NCBI RefSeq assembly: GCF_041737375.1
Contig: NZ_JBGSRV010000012.1
Coordinates: 248,001-312,000 of the forward strand
Direction: 5' to 3'
DNA from: Vampirovibrio sp041737375
Lineage (GTDB): Bacteria > Cyanobacteriota > Vampirovibrionia > Vampirovibrionales > Vampirovibrionaceae
Length of the DNA stretch: 64,000 nt
This document shows, one piece after another, positions 33,411-42,719 of this stretch; position 1 is the stretch's first letter, and every line of letters begins with the position of its first letter. A model generated the notes under the pieces. It searched no databases, had not been told where the DNA came from, and worked only from the letters and a program-made list of their open reading frames with translations. A program made the translations under genes and the position numbers.

Positions 33411-34049
33411 CTACTTCTTGTTCTTTGCTAACCATTTAATAAACTCTCCGCTGTTCATATAAATATCCCTGTAACTTGTACCCTTTTCAGCAGGCTTGTT
33501 GAACTCTTTTATAAAAATATTGTAGTTGGTAGACACCCTTGAAAAATCCAAACAGTCTATAAAATATTGTTGAAGGTACTTTGGTGAAATTTCAATTAGT
33601 GGTTCTTGCCCTTTCCCAGCTTCTGGAAAATCGTAGATATATTTACGCCCGAAAAATTTAATATCACCGTCTACAGCTGCTTGTTTGAGGGCATTAATAA
33701 AGTCAAAGGCTTCGTTTTGATTTGCTGTTGTAGTACCCCATAAATTCCAGCCGTATTTCGATGCCTCTGTTTTCGCTGTTAGTATCGAAATCCTCTTGTT
33801 AGATTCAAAAAAAATTGCCCAAATGGATTTGATTCCCCAGAAATTATTAACTAATAAAAGTGTTCCCATAAAAATAAACATGAGCCAAATCCAACTTGGA
33901 ATTGTTGGCTCTTTAATCCACCCCTGCCATAACTGGGTAAGGGATGTTAAATCTTGATAGCGCCCAAACCAATCTAGTACCCGAAGCCCGAATTGCACAA
34001 AGATGCCTATTCCTAGCATGCCGAAAAGAGTTTCCATTATTTTTTTCAT
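33411..34049 (-). CDS. AT-rich membrane-anchored protein of unknown function
   Basis: 212 aa. Two N-terminal membrane helices ('FGMLGIGIFVQFGLRVLDWFG' and 'WIWLMFIFMGTLLLVNNFW') are followed by a soluble domain of about 125 residues rich in Asn, Lys, Phe and Tyr. The gene has clearly lower GC than its neighbours and lies directly beside a transposase remnant, which points to lateral acquisition. No family recognised; a 'two-TM anchor plus sensor' design is known from some defence effectors but no such domain can be seen. Confidence 0.75.
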   Translation of the reverse strand: MKKIMETLFGMLGIGIFVQFGLRVLDWFGRYQDLTSLTQLWQGWIKEPTIPSWIWLMFIFMGTLLLVNNFWGIKSIWAIFFESNKRISILTAKTEASKYGWNLWGTTTANQNEAFDFINALKQAAVDGDIKFFGRKYIYDFPEAGKGQEPLIEISPKYLQQYFIDCLDFSRVSTNYNIFIKEFNKPAEKGTSYRDIYMNSGEFIKWLAKNKK

Positions 34050-34155
34050 ATTATTCCATACTATGTCATGAACCTCCGATACCCTACTAATAGGCGGTAC
34101 TTTTCTTTATTTTTATTAACAGAATAGAGGGTGAGGCGGCGTTGAGGGGAGTGGG

Positions 34156-34161
34156 TATAAT
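34156..34161 (+). promoter_or_regulatory. -10 box six bases before a start codon
   Basis: Perfect TATAAT, then GGGGGT, then ATG at 34168. The expected +1 is the A of the ATG, implying a leaderless mRNA. No clear -35 at 16-18 nt. Confidence 0.55.
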
Positions 34162-34167
34162 GGGGGT

Positions 34168-34509
34168 ATGCCAAGTCCTAGCGAACCCGAGATACTGAGC
34201 AAACTGGCCGCAGAAATTGTGGCCGGTACAGCGCTGTATCAGGCGGATGAAACCTTTGAGGACGTGCTGCCCACGGCGGCGGATTTGGCCCGCAAGCTAA
34301 ACTACCGGCTGGAAACGGTTAAAAAAAAGCTGCGGGTGCTGAAGGATCACCACCTCATTCAATCCGTGGGCATGACCCCCAAGCGGTACCGTTTTAACCG
34401 CTGGGCGCTGAAAGAGCTGGAGCCGGATAGCCCCCTGTTTGAGCTGTTTTGCGATCCAGAATCCCCGGCCTTTATCCAACCCGATCCGCATCACCGGATT
34501 TATCGCTAG
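34168..34509 (+). CDS. small winged-helix DNA-binding protein
   Basis: 113 aa. Residues ~30-75 fit a winged helix-turn-helix ('PTAADLARKLNYRLETVKKKLRVLKDHHLIQSVGMTPKRYRFN': helix, recognition helix, wing). No ligand domain is visible, and the C-terminal 35 residues are acidic/Pro-rich. Probably a transcription regulator; target unknown. Ends convergently with the metalloprotease gene, 33 bp apart. The start codon is 6 nt after a perfect -10 box. Confidence 0.78.
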   Translation: MPSPSEPEILSKLAAEIVAGTALYQADETFEDVLPTAADLARKLNYRLETVKKKLRVLKDHHLIQSVGMTPKRYRFNRWALKELEPDSPLFELFCDPESPAFIQPDPHHRIYR

Positions 34510-34542
34510 CCGGGTGGGGCCTTGGCCTGCCACGCGCGGCGG

Positions 34543-35241
34543 CTAGGCCGATTGCTGGGCGTCTCGATACAAGGCCATCAATCGTTGAGCGTCTTGCGGG
34601 CTTAAAACCGTTTGCTGCCAGCCTCGGTAATACATCACATCCTTGCTGTGCTCGGAATGCTCCAGCCCCAAGGCATGGCCCACTTCATGCAGCACGGTGG
34701 CCATGAGCCGATCCCGGCGCTTTTCCGGGGTTAAATGTCCGTCAATGACAGGTTCCAGAATCAGGGTAATGTGGGCCTTGCGAATGCGTTGGCCCTGTAA
34801 CTCCCGGTTGGCGTGGCCCACTTCATAGTCTCTGCCTTTGACGGTTTCCCGGCTCCACTGGAACACAATATCGCCGTCCTCGCTCTGCTCGGTGGCCGGG
34901 TCCATGAGGCGAAACCGGATCTGTCCTTCACTGGCCACTTCCCATTGGCGAAGGGTGGCGAATAAAAGGCGCTCGCTGGGCATGGCGGCTTCTCCAGAGG
35001 GCGCCAGCCAAATTTTAAGCGGCATTTGCGCCAGCGACCATCGCACGGCTTGCCCCTCGGTTTTAGATTCGCTTGATCGCCATTGGCCCAAGGCGCTTAA
35101 AGCGGCCAGCGGATTTTTTTCCACGCTTTGCCGAACGGTTTCCAGTTTAAAACTATCCAGAGACAGGCCCTTTTGATCGCTGCGGGCCGCTGGAATTCTG
35201 GCGCCAGCGGATGGGCGGGGTTGCTTGTCGGGGATTTTCAT
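34543..35241 (-). CDS. matrixin-type zinc metalloprotease
   Basis: 232 aa. The catalytic motif 'VLHEVGHALGLEHSEHSKDVMYY' matches HExxHxxGxxH of metzincins plus the following Met (Met-turn), so zinc binding and catalysis look complete. The preceding strands ('DGDIVFQW', 'AHITLILEP') form the typical M10A core. No signal peptide is obvious, though a polar N-terminal ~35 residues could act as a pro-segment or be exported another way. It lies 23 bp after a small protein gene, so the two form an operon; the small protein could be an inhibitor or partner, by inference only. Confidence 0.85.
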   Translation of the reverse strand: MKIPDKQPRPSAGARIPAARSDQKGLSLDSFKLETVRQSVEKNPLAALSALGQWRSSESKTEGQAVRWSLAQMPLKIWLAPSGEAAMPSERLLFATLRQWEVASEGQIRFRLMDPATEQSEDGDIVFQWSRETVKGRDYEVGHANRELQGQRIRKAHITLILEPVIDGHLTPEKRRDRLMATVLHEVGHALGLEHSEHSKDVMYYRGWQQTVLSPQDAQRLMALYRDAQQSA

Positions 35242-35264
35242 CGTGTGATACAGGTCGCTTTCAG

Positions 35265-35498
35265 TTAAAGGGGGCGCTGGGGGTGTTCCGCTTCAAACTG
35301 TTCCAGATTCATGGATTTTAATTCTCCCGAAATCACCACCGTGAATTCGTCGAAAATTTCGCCAAGAGATTGTTTGAGGGCGAGATTACTTTGAACGGCC
35401 GGGTGGTTGGCATGGGTTTTGCCCGGAAACACCGCTCCCGCCTGCTGCGGGTTGGCCTGTTGAGATTTGAGGGGGTGTGGTTTTTTGTTTCCTGACAT
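35265..35498 (-). CDS. 77-aa protein of unknown function upstream of the metalloprotease
   Basis: Polar, soluble, Gln/Asn/Pro-rich N-terminus and a helical, acidic C-terminus ('SLGEIFDEFTVVISGELKSMNLEQFEAEHPQ'). It has a good SD (CAGGAG, 9 nt before the ATG at 35498) and lies 23 bp before the protease gene on the same strand. No family recognised. Confidence 0.65.
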   Translation of the reverse strand: MSGNKKPHPLKSQQANPQQAGAVFPGKTHANHPAVQSNLALKQSLGEIFDEFTVVISGELKSMNLEQFEAEHPQRPL

Positions 35499-35740
35499 GA
35501 TTAAGCACTCCTGGCTCCGGCAAGCAGCGGGGTAAGAGGCGGGAGGATATGGGTGTTCAGAGAATGAGAAGGGTTTGGCTACCTGCTCTCAAACACGCTC
35601 TGCCGCTTGCGAGTATCTTTCTGAAAAATGCTTCGACGGATTCAGGCAAAACTGAAGAAGGTTGGATCAATGGGTTATAGAAACGTTACATTTCACAGGC
35701 GGGGCAAATGGGCTTGCAAGGGCCGATGGCTGAAACCCGT

Positions 35741-38700
35741 CTACAGGTTTTGAGGGCGCACCCACTGGAAGTCCTGAATGGCGGCAGGGTCATCGGGCTG
35801 ACCTACCAAACGCACCTGAAAGCGGTTGTATTTCCCGGCAGGCCCACCAAACCCCGGTACATAGCCCACCCCCGGAATATAGCCCAGCAATCCGGGCCGG
35901 TTTTCCCCAAAAGTTCCCAAAGCGGGAATGAATCGAAACAGTCTGCCTAAACTTAAATTGCCCAGCTTGCCCAGTTTGCCGGTGATATCCTGGCTCATGC
36001 GGCCATTAATCAGCATGTTGGCGTTGCCGTTATCCATGCGTAGGCTGCCCTGAATGAGTAAATCCAGATTCACCCCGTCGCTCACCAGATTTTGGGTGTA
36101 CAAAATCTGATCATTAATCAGCATGTCCCCCGATAGTTCCGCAAAGTAGTTGGTGTCGTAAATGGTGAGGGAGCGAAACAGGTTGTTCAGGTTCAGGCCC
36201 AAAACCCCGCCCCGAAACACATTGGCGGTGGCCAGCAAGGTTTCTACCTTGGCAATGGCGGGCAGGCGGCCATCTGTAATCTTCATGCTCACCGTGCCGT
36301 TGGCGTTTTTTTGCAGTTCCTGATCGCTTTGTCCAAACGTGGTGAATCGCACCGTGCCATCCAGATCGCCAAAAATCTCGTTGGTGACATCCAGCAGGGC
36401 CTTGGTCAGGGCGTTGGCCTTAACCCCATTGGCGTTTAATTCCAGGGTGGTAAAACTGTTCTGGTTGGGGCTCATGGATAAATATCCACTCACGTTGCCC
36501 CCGGCGGCTTGCAGGGTGGTGTTGGTTAATTCAAAAAAGCTGTTGGCATTCAGCGAAAACAGACTTTGCAAGTTGCTTAAAATAATGTTTTGGTAAATCA
36601 CTTCATCCGCATGCAGCTTGGCGTTGCGGAACTGCACGGCAGAGGTGGGATCGCCCTGTTGCCACGGGCGCAGGTAGTTATGCACCACCTGATCGATTAA
36701 TTTGGGCTTCACCACTTCATTGTTGAAAATGGCTAGGCTGTCAATGCTGGCGAAGCTGGCGTCAATCACCACGTCTTCCAGGGGAATGGGTACTTCAAAA
36801 ATGGTGTCGGAACGCCCGCTGACCCGCGCGGTGACCCCCGGAATCTTGAAGCTGGGTACGTCCGCCACGGCGGTTTCCCCGTTCAGGTCCACCCGGCCCG
36901 TAATGTCCTGCAACGTAAGATAGGGAATGGCCAGCCGGTTGGTGGCCACCCACCCGTTTAACTGATTCGGTTTGGCACTGGTGCCAGCGATTTGCACATC
37001 GGCCCCCAAGGTGCCGGTAGCCCCGTTGAAAAAGGTATTTTGCACGGCCCCCTGATTCAGCGCTTCCAGATTGAGTTCCGGCACGGTGACCACATGCGCT
37101 TGATAGCTCAGTTTTTCCGGGTCATCCAGATGGCTGGCCTTGCCTTCGGCCACAATATCGCCGCCCCCAAACAGGTGCAGATTGGCCCTTTCCAGCAACA
37201 GGTCATTGCCCAGCAAATGCAGGTTGGCCTGAAAAAAGGCTTGTCCCTTGTCTGCTGCCAGTTTATCCAGTTGCAGCTTGTCGGGAAGCGCGTTGGGATC
37301 GATGGCCTTGGTTTCCACGGATTCGTGGGGTTTGTCCAGCACCTTTTGGGCAATGAACTGGCCGGGTCTTTTCAGGGTGTCCAGTCCCAGCCCCAGCCCT
37401 TTGCCAACGGTTTGCCTGAAAATGCCAACCGTGGTGTTGGCCGCTCCCAAAGCGGTATTGGCGGCGTTAATGGCGTTAATGTTTTTAAGTACTTCCCGGT
37501 TTTTTTTGCCGTTGGGCTCTAAAATATCGGGGGCCTCGGCTGAAAAATCGGCGGAAGAGATGGCTTCTGTCTTCAGTTGCTCATTGCTTTTTGGCGGTTG
37601 GGTGGCAGGGGCTACATCGCTGTAGGCTTGGCGGAAATTTTGATTCAGGCTGAAAAACAAGTCGGCGTTTAAATCGTTTTTTTCAAAACCCGGTTGGCCC
37701 GGCAGGGCGGCGAACGTGCCGCTCAATTCCGTTTTGAAAGGAATGGCCCGGTAAGGGGTGGCGTTGCTGTGGTGGCTCACCAAAAAGTGATTAACCGTTA
37801 AATCGGATAAGGTGCCTTGAATCTCTCCTTGCAGGGCCTGATTTTGTTGCAGGTTGATGGTCATGGGAGAGTCCCCATACACCAGCGTCAGGTTTTGGCT
37901 TTGCACCACCGGCTGGCCGGGGTTGGCCTGCTGATAAAGCAGTTGGCCGTTCAGGTCATACAGGGGGAAATCTCCACCGGCCCAGGACAGGCCCGCGTGG
38001 TTGAAGGCCATGGTCATATCAGTGCGTTGATTGCTGAGGGTTCCCCGCAGGTTCAAATCACCCGCCGTATTCCAGATTTCCGGCAGTTTGGCCCCGGCCA
38101 GAGAGGCCAGCAAGTCCTGATTGTCTCGCACAAAGTCCATGGGTACCGTGCCAGAATCCAGCCGAACGTTATAAGCGCCCTGCGTGGTGAAGTTTCCACC
38201 CACCGTGGCAGCCACAGGGCCGTATAAAACAGCGGCATCCGGCAAGGTAATGGTTTGCCGGTCAAACAATAAAGACAGGTGCGGGATGCGTAACGGGTTT
38301 TCCGCCGTTTCGGTGCGCAGGGCCAGGTCGTTCACATCCAGCCGACCGGCCAGATTGAGGCCGGTACTGACCGTTAAATCCAGATTGGCCAAGCCCTGAT
38401 AGGGATCAATTTGGGCGGCTACGGCTTGAAAATCCGGCAGTTTGTTCAACACCTCCCGCTTCAGGCGAGGCAAATCAATCTGCTTGCCGGTGAGCCGTAC
38501 CTGATAATTTTGGAGGTTGGTGGCCAGTTTGCCGTTGGCCTGAAAAGTAGACCCTCCCAATAAGGCTCGGAAGTTTTCAATTTGAATCCAGTTTCCGGCC
38601 AGCCGCAAGACGCCTTTAATGTCGGTGAGCGGTACGCCGCTTTTGGGGTCTTTATAGTCTGCGTTTCGCACGTTGATGAGGCCATTGAGCGTGGGCATGG

Positions 38701-40294
38701 CCAGCGTTTTGGCCTCGGGCCGAATTTGCCCGTTGAAGGTTACATTGCCGTCAAACTGGTTGACGTTGACCCCTTGGCTGGCAATGATCAGTTTGCCGTC
38801 ATGCACCGTCAGCAAGCCTTGATAATGAATGAGCGGATTGCTCAACCCCCGCCCGTGGAAGGATACCTTTCCGCTGACGTGGTTGGCGAAAATGCCCTGG
38901 CTTTGATCCGAAAAAGCGCCATCCCGGATGGCAATCAGTCCCCGGTAAACGGGCATTTTGCCGGTGCCGGTCAGTCGGGCGTCAATATTCAGCAAGCCAC
39001 GAATGTCACGTCCCTGCAAGGCGTTGGGAGGAGCGCCCATGGCGGTTGTTTTGCGGGCCAGTGCGTCCACGTTGAGGTTGTGGCCGTACATCACGGCGTC
39101 AATACGATCGTTGGCCAGATTGTAGTGGCCGTTTACATGAAAGGGCAACCCTTGGGCCATCAGATTCATGGCCTTCAGCGTAATCAATTTGCCCTTCAGC
39201 AAAATAGCGCCATTCACTTTGTCCACCAGCGGAACCCGCCGGTTTTGAGCGGCATACAGGGCCAAATTGTTTAAATCAACCCGTCCGTTGGCCTCTTGAA
39301 AAACAGGCTGCCCGCCTTTAAAGGCTAGCTTGAAGCGGGTATCCAGTTTGGTCTTTCCGCTGGCCCAGTAGGGGCTGTACTCGGTGGGAATGGGCATGCC
39401 CAGCGTATCCGCCAATTGAAAAACCAGTGCCTGGGCTTGAAATAAATCCACCCCGGTACTTTTTAACTGCCCTTCCGCCAGTTGCTTGGGCAGGTGCTGG
39501 TAGTTAAAGTCCAGATTGACCGGCTGGCCGTTGATGGTTAAGGTCAGTCTTTGCAAATCGGCGATGGTAAAGGTTTTTTTTCCGGCGTCGCCATCGGTAA
39601 TGAACTGCGGCACTTCCGCCGTTAGTCGATAGTCGCCCATGGCCTGTTTGGCCAGTTGAGAGGCTTTTGGGTTGGCGATTAAGTAAGCCAACTGGCCGGT
39701 AGCCAGCAGTTGGATGGGCTGTTTGGCCTCCAGATTTCGGATTGAAATTTGTTTGCCCGCAATGTGAAAGCGACGAACCTTGGGCAAGCCTTGCCGGGTG
39801 GAATCCGCCGGAATGGTATCCTCAATCAGGTAATCGCTTAGCAGTAGTTCGGCGTTCTTCAGTTCCGCCGGGTTTAAAAAGCCCGTTTTTTCAGGCTTGA
39901 CCAATTTGAGATGAATGGCCGTAAACAGGCTTTGCTCGCCCACGGGAATATAAACGTGTTTCAGATGGATTTTTGCGATTTCCGGGGTTTGCCGGGTCAG
40001 CAGCGGCAAGTAGCGAATTTGCACACTGATGTTTTCCACAGTGCCCAGTTTGCGGTGTTTGATATCGGTAATGGCGGTGGTGTTTAAATGGGCCTGTATG
40101 CCGTGAAACAGGGTCGGCTCCAGGGTTAACTCCTGAATGGTAAAGTGAACCCCGGTGGACTTGTTCAGCCCGTCCTCAATCTGGCGCTTGATATCGGTAG
40201 TATCCATGAACAGGGGGACGGTTTTCAGCAGGGCATAACCCGCAATGCCAACGGACAAAGCAAGGATGACGATACGTTTGCGGGCTGGCTTCAA
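35741..40294 (-). CDS. giant AsmA-like envelope protein
   Basis: 1517 aa. One N-terminal membrane helix (residues ~7-25, 'RIVILALSVGIAGYALLKTV') anchors a long periplasmic body made of repeating beta-strands ('LNGLINVRNADY', 'VRLTGKQIDLPRLK', 'VGGNFTTQGAYNVRLD'), the pattern of the AsmA/TamB/YhdP group that bridges inner and outer membrane and is linked to lipid transport. The C-terminal ~250 residues ('TVSMKITDGRLPAIAKVETLLA ... NLNNLFRSLTIYD') fit the AsmA_2-type end domain. The TTG start at 40294 has GGAGCAGGA just upstream. A ~70-residue Ala/Asn-rich insertion lies near residues 900-970. The length is near that of YhdP (~1270 aa) and TamB. Confidence 0.85.
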   Translation of the reverse strand: MKPARKRIVILALSVGIAGYALLKTVPLFMDTTDIKRQIEDGLNKSTGVHFTIQELTLEPTLFHGIQAHLNTTAITDIKHRKLGTVENISVQIRYLPLLTRQTPEIAKIHLKHVYIPVGEQSLFTAIHLKLVKPEKTGFLNPAELKNAELLLSDYLIEDTIPADSTRQGLPKVRRFHIAGKQISIRNLEAKQPIQLLATGQLAYLIANPKASQLAKQAMGDYRLTAEVPQFITDGDAGKKTFTIADLQRLTLTINGQPVNLDFNYQHLPKQLAEGQLKSTGVDLFQAQALVFQLADTLGMPIPTEYSPYWASGKTKLDTRFKLAFKGGQPVFQEANGRVDLNNLALYAAQNRRVPLVDKVNGAILLKGKLITLKAMNLMAQGLPFHVNGHYNLANDRIDAVMYGHNLNVDALARKTTAMGAPPNALQGRDIRGLLNIDARLTGTGKMPVYRGLIAIRDGAFSDQSQGIFANHVSGKVSFHGRGLSNPLIHYQGLLTVHDGKLIIASQGVNVNQFDGNVTFNGQIRPEAKTLAMPTLNGLINVRNADYKDPKSGVPLTDIKGVLRLAGNWIQIENFRALLGGSTFQANGKLATNLQNYQVRLTGKQIDLPRLKREVLNKLPDFQAVAAQIDPYQGLANLDLTVSTGLNLAGRLDVNDLALRTETAENPLRIPHLSLLFDRQTITLPDAAVLYGPVAATVGGNFTTQGAYNVRLDSGTVPMDFVRDNQDLLASLAGAKLPEIWNTAGDLNLRGTLSNQRTDMTMAFNHAGLSWAGGDFPLYDLNGQLLYQQANPGQPVVQSQNLTLVYGDSPMTINLQQNQALQGEIQGTLSDLTVNHFLVSHHSNATPYRAIPFKTELSGTFAALPGQPGFEKNDLNADLFFSLNQNFRQAYSDVAPATQPPKSNEQLKTEAISSADFSAEAPDILEPNGKKNREVLKNINAINAANTALGAANTTVGIFRQTVGKGLGLGLDTLKRPGQFIAQKVLDKPHESVETKAIDPNALPDKLQLDKLAADKGQAFFQANLHLLGNDLLLERANLHLFGGGDIVAEGKASHLDDPEKLSYQAHVVTVPELNLEALNQGAVQNTFFNGATGTLGADVQIAGTSAKPNQLNGWVATNRLAIPYLTLQDITGRVDLNGETAVADVPSFKIPGVTARVSGRSDTIFEVPIPLEDVVIDASFASIDSLAIFNNEVVKPKLIDQVVHNYLRPWQQGDPTSAVQFRNAKLHADEVIYQNIILSNLQSLFSLNANSFFELTNTTLQAAGGNVSGYLSMSPNQNSFTTLELNANGVKANALTKALLDVTNEIFGDLDGTVRFTTFGQSDQELQKNANGTVSMKITDGRLPAIAKVETLLATANVFRGGVLGLNLNNLFRSLTIYDTNYFAELSGDMLINDQILYTQNLVSDGVNLDLLIQGSLRMDNGNANMLINGRMSQDITGKLGKLGNLSLGRLFRFIPALGTFGENRPGLLGYIPGVGYVPGFGGPAGKYNRFQVRLVGQPDDPAAIQDFQWVRPQNL

Positions 40295-40518
40295 TACTTT
40301 CCTGCTCCTTGTCCCATTTCATGATTCCGGTTCTTCATCCCAGTGCCCTCATCGTCTGATTTTTTATCTCTGATTTCTCATCCTGATTTTTTAACGGGCA
40401 ACAAATCAGACTGGGCGAGGGGATGATGGTCTGTCTATACAATTACAATGATCGCCTGAAAATGGGAATTGTTCCGCTGGTGGTGCAAGCTCCCCCAACG
40501 GTTTATTAGCCTGGAAAA

Positions 40519-40725
40519 CTATTCGGCCTTGTGATCGGGTGGGGTGTTGGTGTCTTTGCCGCCGGTTCCGCTGGCGGATTCCTTAAACTGGCGTACCCCG
40601 TCTCCCAGAGACTTCATGACGCCGGGCAGCTTGCCGGGGCCAAACAAAATCAGCACCAGCAGCACAATAATGGAAAGCTCAGGCAGTCCCAGGTTGATAA
40701 ACATTAAAGTGGTTTCAGCTTGCAT
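40519..40725 (-). CDS. tatA: Sec-independent protein translocase TatA
   Basis: 68 aa. Short periplasmic N-terminus, one helix ('ELSIIVLLVLILFGPGKLPGVMKSLG') with the FGPGKLP hinge, then an amphipathic helix 'GDGVRQFKESASG' and acidic tail: the standard TatA/E build. It pairs functionally with tatC at 28935. It is a single-gene unit here. Confidence 0.95.
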   Translation of the reverse strand: MQAETTLMFINLGLPELSIIVLLVLILFGPGKLPGVMKSLGDGVRQFKESASGTGGKDTNTPPDHKAE

Positions 40726-40899
40726 GGGCGTTCGCCTTTATGGTCGGGGCCTTGGCAGCGGGAAAAGGGTGGTGTTCGCTACGCCCAAGGCTTTGAATGG
40801 GATGGGCCGGATGCCTGACAAAATATGGGTTACTATTTGGAGGCTTGGCGTGTATGGTATATTTTACAGAAAAAGTGCCTAAAAAAGAAACGCCCCCGC

Positions 40900-41379
40900 A
40901 TGACACCCACCCCGGAACTACAAACCAGAGCAGAATTGTCCGATATTCTTCGCAAGAAGGGTTTTCGGCTAACCCCTCAGCGGGAAAAAATTCTGGACCT
41001 CTTTTACCAGTTGCCGGAAGGGGAGCATTTAAGCGCCGAAGAATTGCAGAAAATGCTGCGTACCGAAAGCTCCGATATCAGTTTGGCCACGTCTTATCGC
41101 ACTTTAAAGCTGCTGGCTTCGTTGGGCGTGTTGCGAGAACTGGATTTCGCCGAAGATCACAAGCATTATGAGCTGGCCCGCAACCCTAAATCTCCGCATC
41201 ATCACATTATTTGTCTGGATTGCGGCACCACCGATGAATTTGAGAGCGACGTGATTATGCAATTTGCCGAAGCGCTGGCCAAGGATCGGGGCTTTGATAT
41301 TGTGGATGTTCAGCTCAAAGTGTTTGCCCTGTGCAAACAGCACCCGGTGGAAGAAGATCGCTCGTCCAAGGGTCATTAA
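40900..41379 (+). CDS. Fur-family metal-dependent transcriptional regulator
   Basis: 159 aa from ATG 40900; an earlier in-frame start would add poorly conserved sequence upstream of the -10 TATATT at 40858. The N-terminal winged helix includes 'GFRLTPQREKILDLFYQL' and 'TSYRTLKLLASLGVLREL'; the C-terminal dimer domain has 'PHHHIICLDCG' (metal-binding His and the first CxxC). The second CxxC is reduced to a single Cys ('ALCKQH'), so the structural zinc site is changed or incomplete. Whether it senses iron, zinc or peroxide cannot be told. Confidence 0.9.
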   Translation: MTPTPELQTRAELSDILRKKGFRLTPQREKILDLFYQLPEGEHLSAEELQKMLRTESSDISLATSYRTLKLLASLGVLRELDFAEDHKHYELARNPKSPHHHIICLDCGTTDEFESDVIMQFAEALAKDRGFDIVDVQLKVFALCKQHPVEEDRSSKGH

Positions 41380-41398
41380 GGACCATTAGGTTCGCCCG

Positions 41399-41845
41399 CT
41401 AGTAAACGGACACGTCGGTTACCCCGGCGTAGGTAATATTAATATCGGCTGGCAACACCCGTTGTGGCCCGGAGATGGTGGGGATGGACAAGTGGGCGAA
41501 TAACGGGGTAAAGGTGACTTTAACGCTGCTTTGATAGGCATGTTGATTGGGGATTTGTTTGACGATGCCGGTTCCCTTTAACCCGCTGGCGGCCAGCTTG
41601 TTATTAAGCTGGGTTTGCCCCACGCTGGCGCTGTGATAAATAGAGGCGGTGTAAGAGGCGCTGCGAACCGCCATTTTGGCACTCTCATAAGTCATCCAGG
41701 CCCGTCCAGCGTCAATGGTGAAAAATACCAGTAGCAGCATCAGGGGCAAGGTTAAGGCCAGTTCCACCAGGTTTTGCCCCGAATGCGCTGCGGATCGGGG
41801 TTTTGTGGGTAAAGCGCAATGGCCATGTGAGAGGGCGAAAGGCAT
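41399..41845 (-). CDS. TadE-like protein
   Basis: 148 aa from ATG 41845 (an earlier start at 41920 is possible; AGGA is 11 nt before 41845). The core 'GQNLVELALTLPLMLLLVFFTIDAGRAWMTYESAKMAVRSAS' is the TadE/pseudopilin motif: a single membrane helix with a conserved Glu close to its start. The C-terminal domain is beta-rich. TadE-like proteins are minor pseudopilins of Tad/Flp pili; no other tad gene is present here. Convergent with the Fur-family gene, 20 bp apart. Confidence 0.78.
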   Translation of the reverse strand: MPFALSHGHCALPTKPRSAAHSGQNLVELALTLPLMLLLVFFTIDAGRAWMTYESAKMAVRSASYTASIYHSASVGQTQLNNKLAASGLKGTGIVKQIPNQHAYQSSVKVTFTPLFAHLSIPTISGPQRVLPADINITYAGVTDVSVY

Positions 41846-42051
41846 GCGGGTGGACGTCCTGGCTGTGGGCGGCGGGTTCCGTGTTTTCAAACCACAAGGG
41901 CAGATAAACAGGCTTTGCATCCCTTATCGGCGCTTTCTGCCAAAAATTGAGCGAAATTGGCGGAACCCTTCAACTAAATTTACAGGATTGAATGGCAGGG
42001 GCTACCGTTTGCCTGTGGCAAGCCATGAAAGGGTCTTTTTGGGGCTGACCT

Positions 42052-42711
42052 TTATAAGGGTGTGGGGTTCTGGTAAAGCCCATTCCAGCCGATGAAAGCC
42101 CGCACCGGTTCGGGCAGGTAATAGCGTAGGGCCTCCAAATCCGCAGGGGGCTGGGTTTGCCTTAATTGCTGGCGAATGGTGGTGGCCGAAATGGCCAGCG
42201 GGGGCATGTGAATGCGGCTGGTGTTTAAAGCGATTTTTTGCCCGTTCAGAGTAACGTGCTCTACCCAAGGATACTCGGGCCGGGGGGCTTGCAAAAAGTG
42301 AACCGTGTCTATCAGGACGTCTGGCTGATGCCAGGATGCCAGCTTGGCCAGGGCATCGGCCCCAATAATAAACGGTACCGGCGGGGTGATTAAACCCGCT
42401 TGGGCCAGGCGGCTCAGGGTGTCCACGGTGTAGCTTTTATCAGGAAGGCTCAGTTCAAAGTCGCTGACTGTAAAGCCGGGGTGGTGGGCGGTGGCCAGTT
42501 GTACCAGCTTCAACCGCAGGGCAGCGGCTAGCAAGTCCGGTTGCTCATGCCTGTGGGGCGGGGTTCCGGCGGGCATAAAGGTAATACGCTCAAACCCCAA
42601 CAAGCCCCCGAATTGAGACAGCGCGGATTGGGCAACCATTAAATGCCCGCTATGCACCGGGTTAAACGTGCCAAAGTAAAAGCAATGGCCAGAAGAGGCA
42701 TCAGGCGGCAT
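42052..42711 (-). CDS. nadD: nicotinate-nucleotide adenylyltransferase
   Basis: Forms NaAD from NaMN and ATP in NAD synthesis. 219 aa. 'YFGTFNPVHSGHLMVAQ' is the HxGH-type nucleotidyltransferase start and 'ISATTIRQQL' the C-terminal SxTxxR ATP site; 'TFMPAGTPPHRH' is the NaMN segment. Start ATG 42711, 9 nt downstream of the stop of the preceding gene, so the two are co-transcribed. Confidence 0.95.
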   Translation of the reverse strand: MPPDASSGHCFYFGTFNPVHSGHLMVAQSALSQFGGLLGFERITFMPAGTPPHRHEQPDLLAAALRLKLVQLATAHHPGFTVSDFELSLPDKSYTVDTLSRLAQAGLITPPVPFIIGADALAKLASWHQPDVLIDTVHFLQAPRPEYPWVEHVTLNGQKIALNTSRIHMPPLAISATTIRQQLRQTQPPADLEALRYYLPEPVRAFIGWNGLYQNPTPL

Positions 42712-42719
42712 GCTGGCCC

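Noticed and set aside
33411..34049. AT-rich two-helix gene as a phage-defence effector
   Set aside because: No recognisable effector domain and no partner gene; kept as an unknown with signs of transfer.
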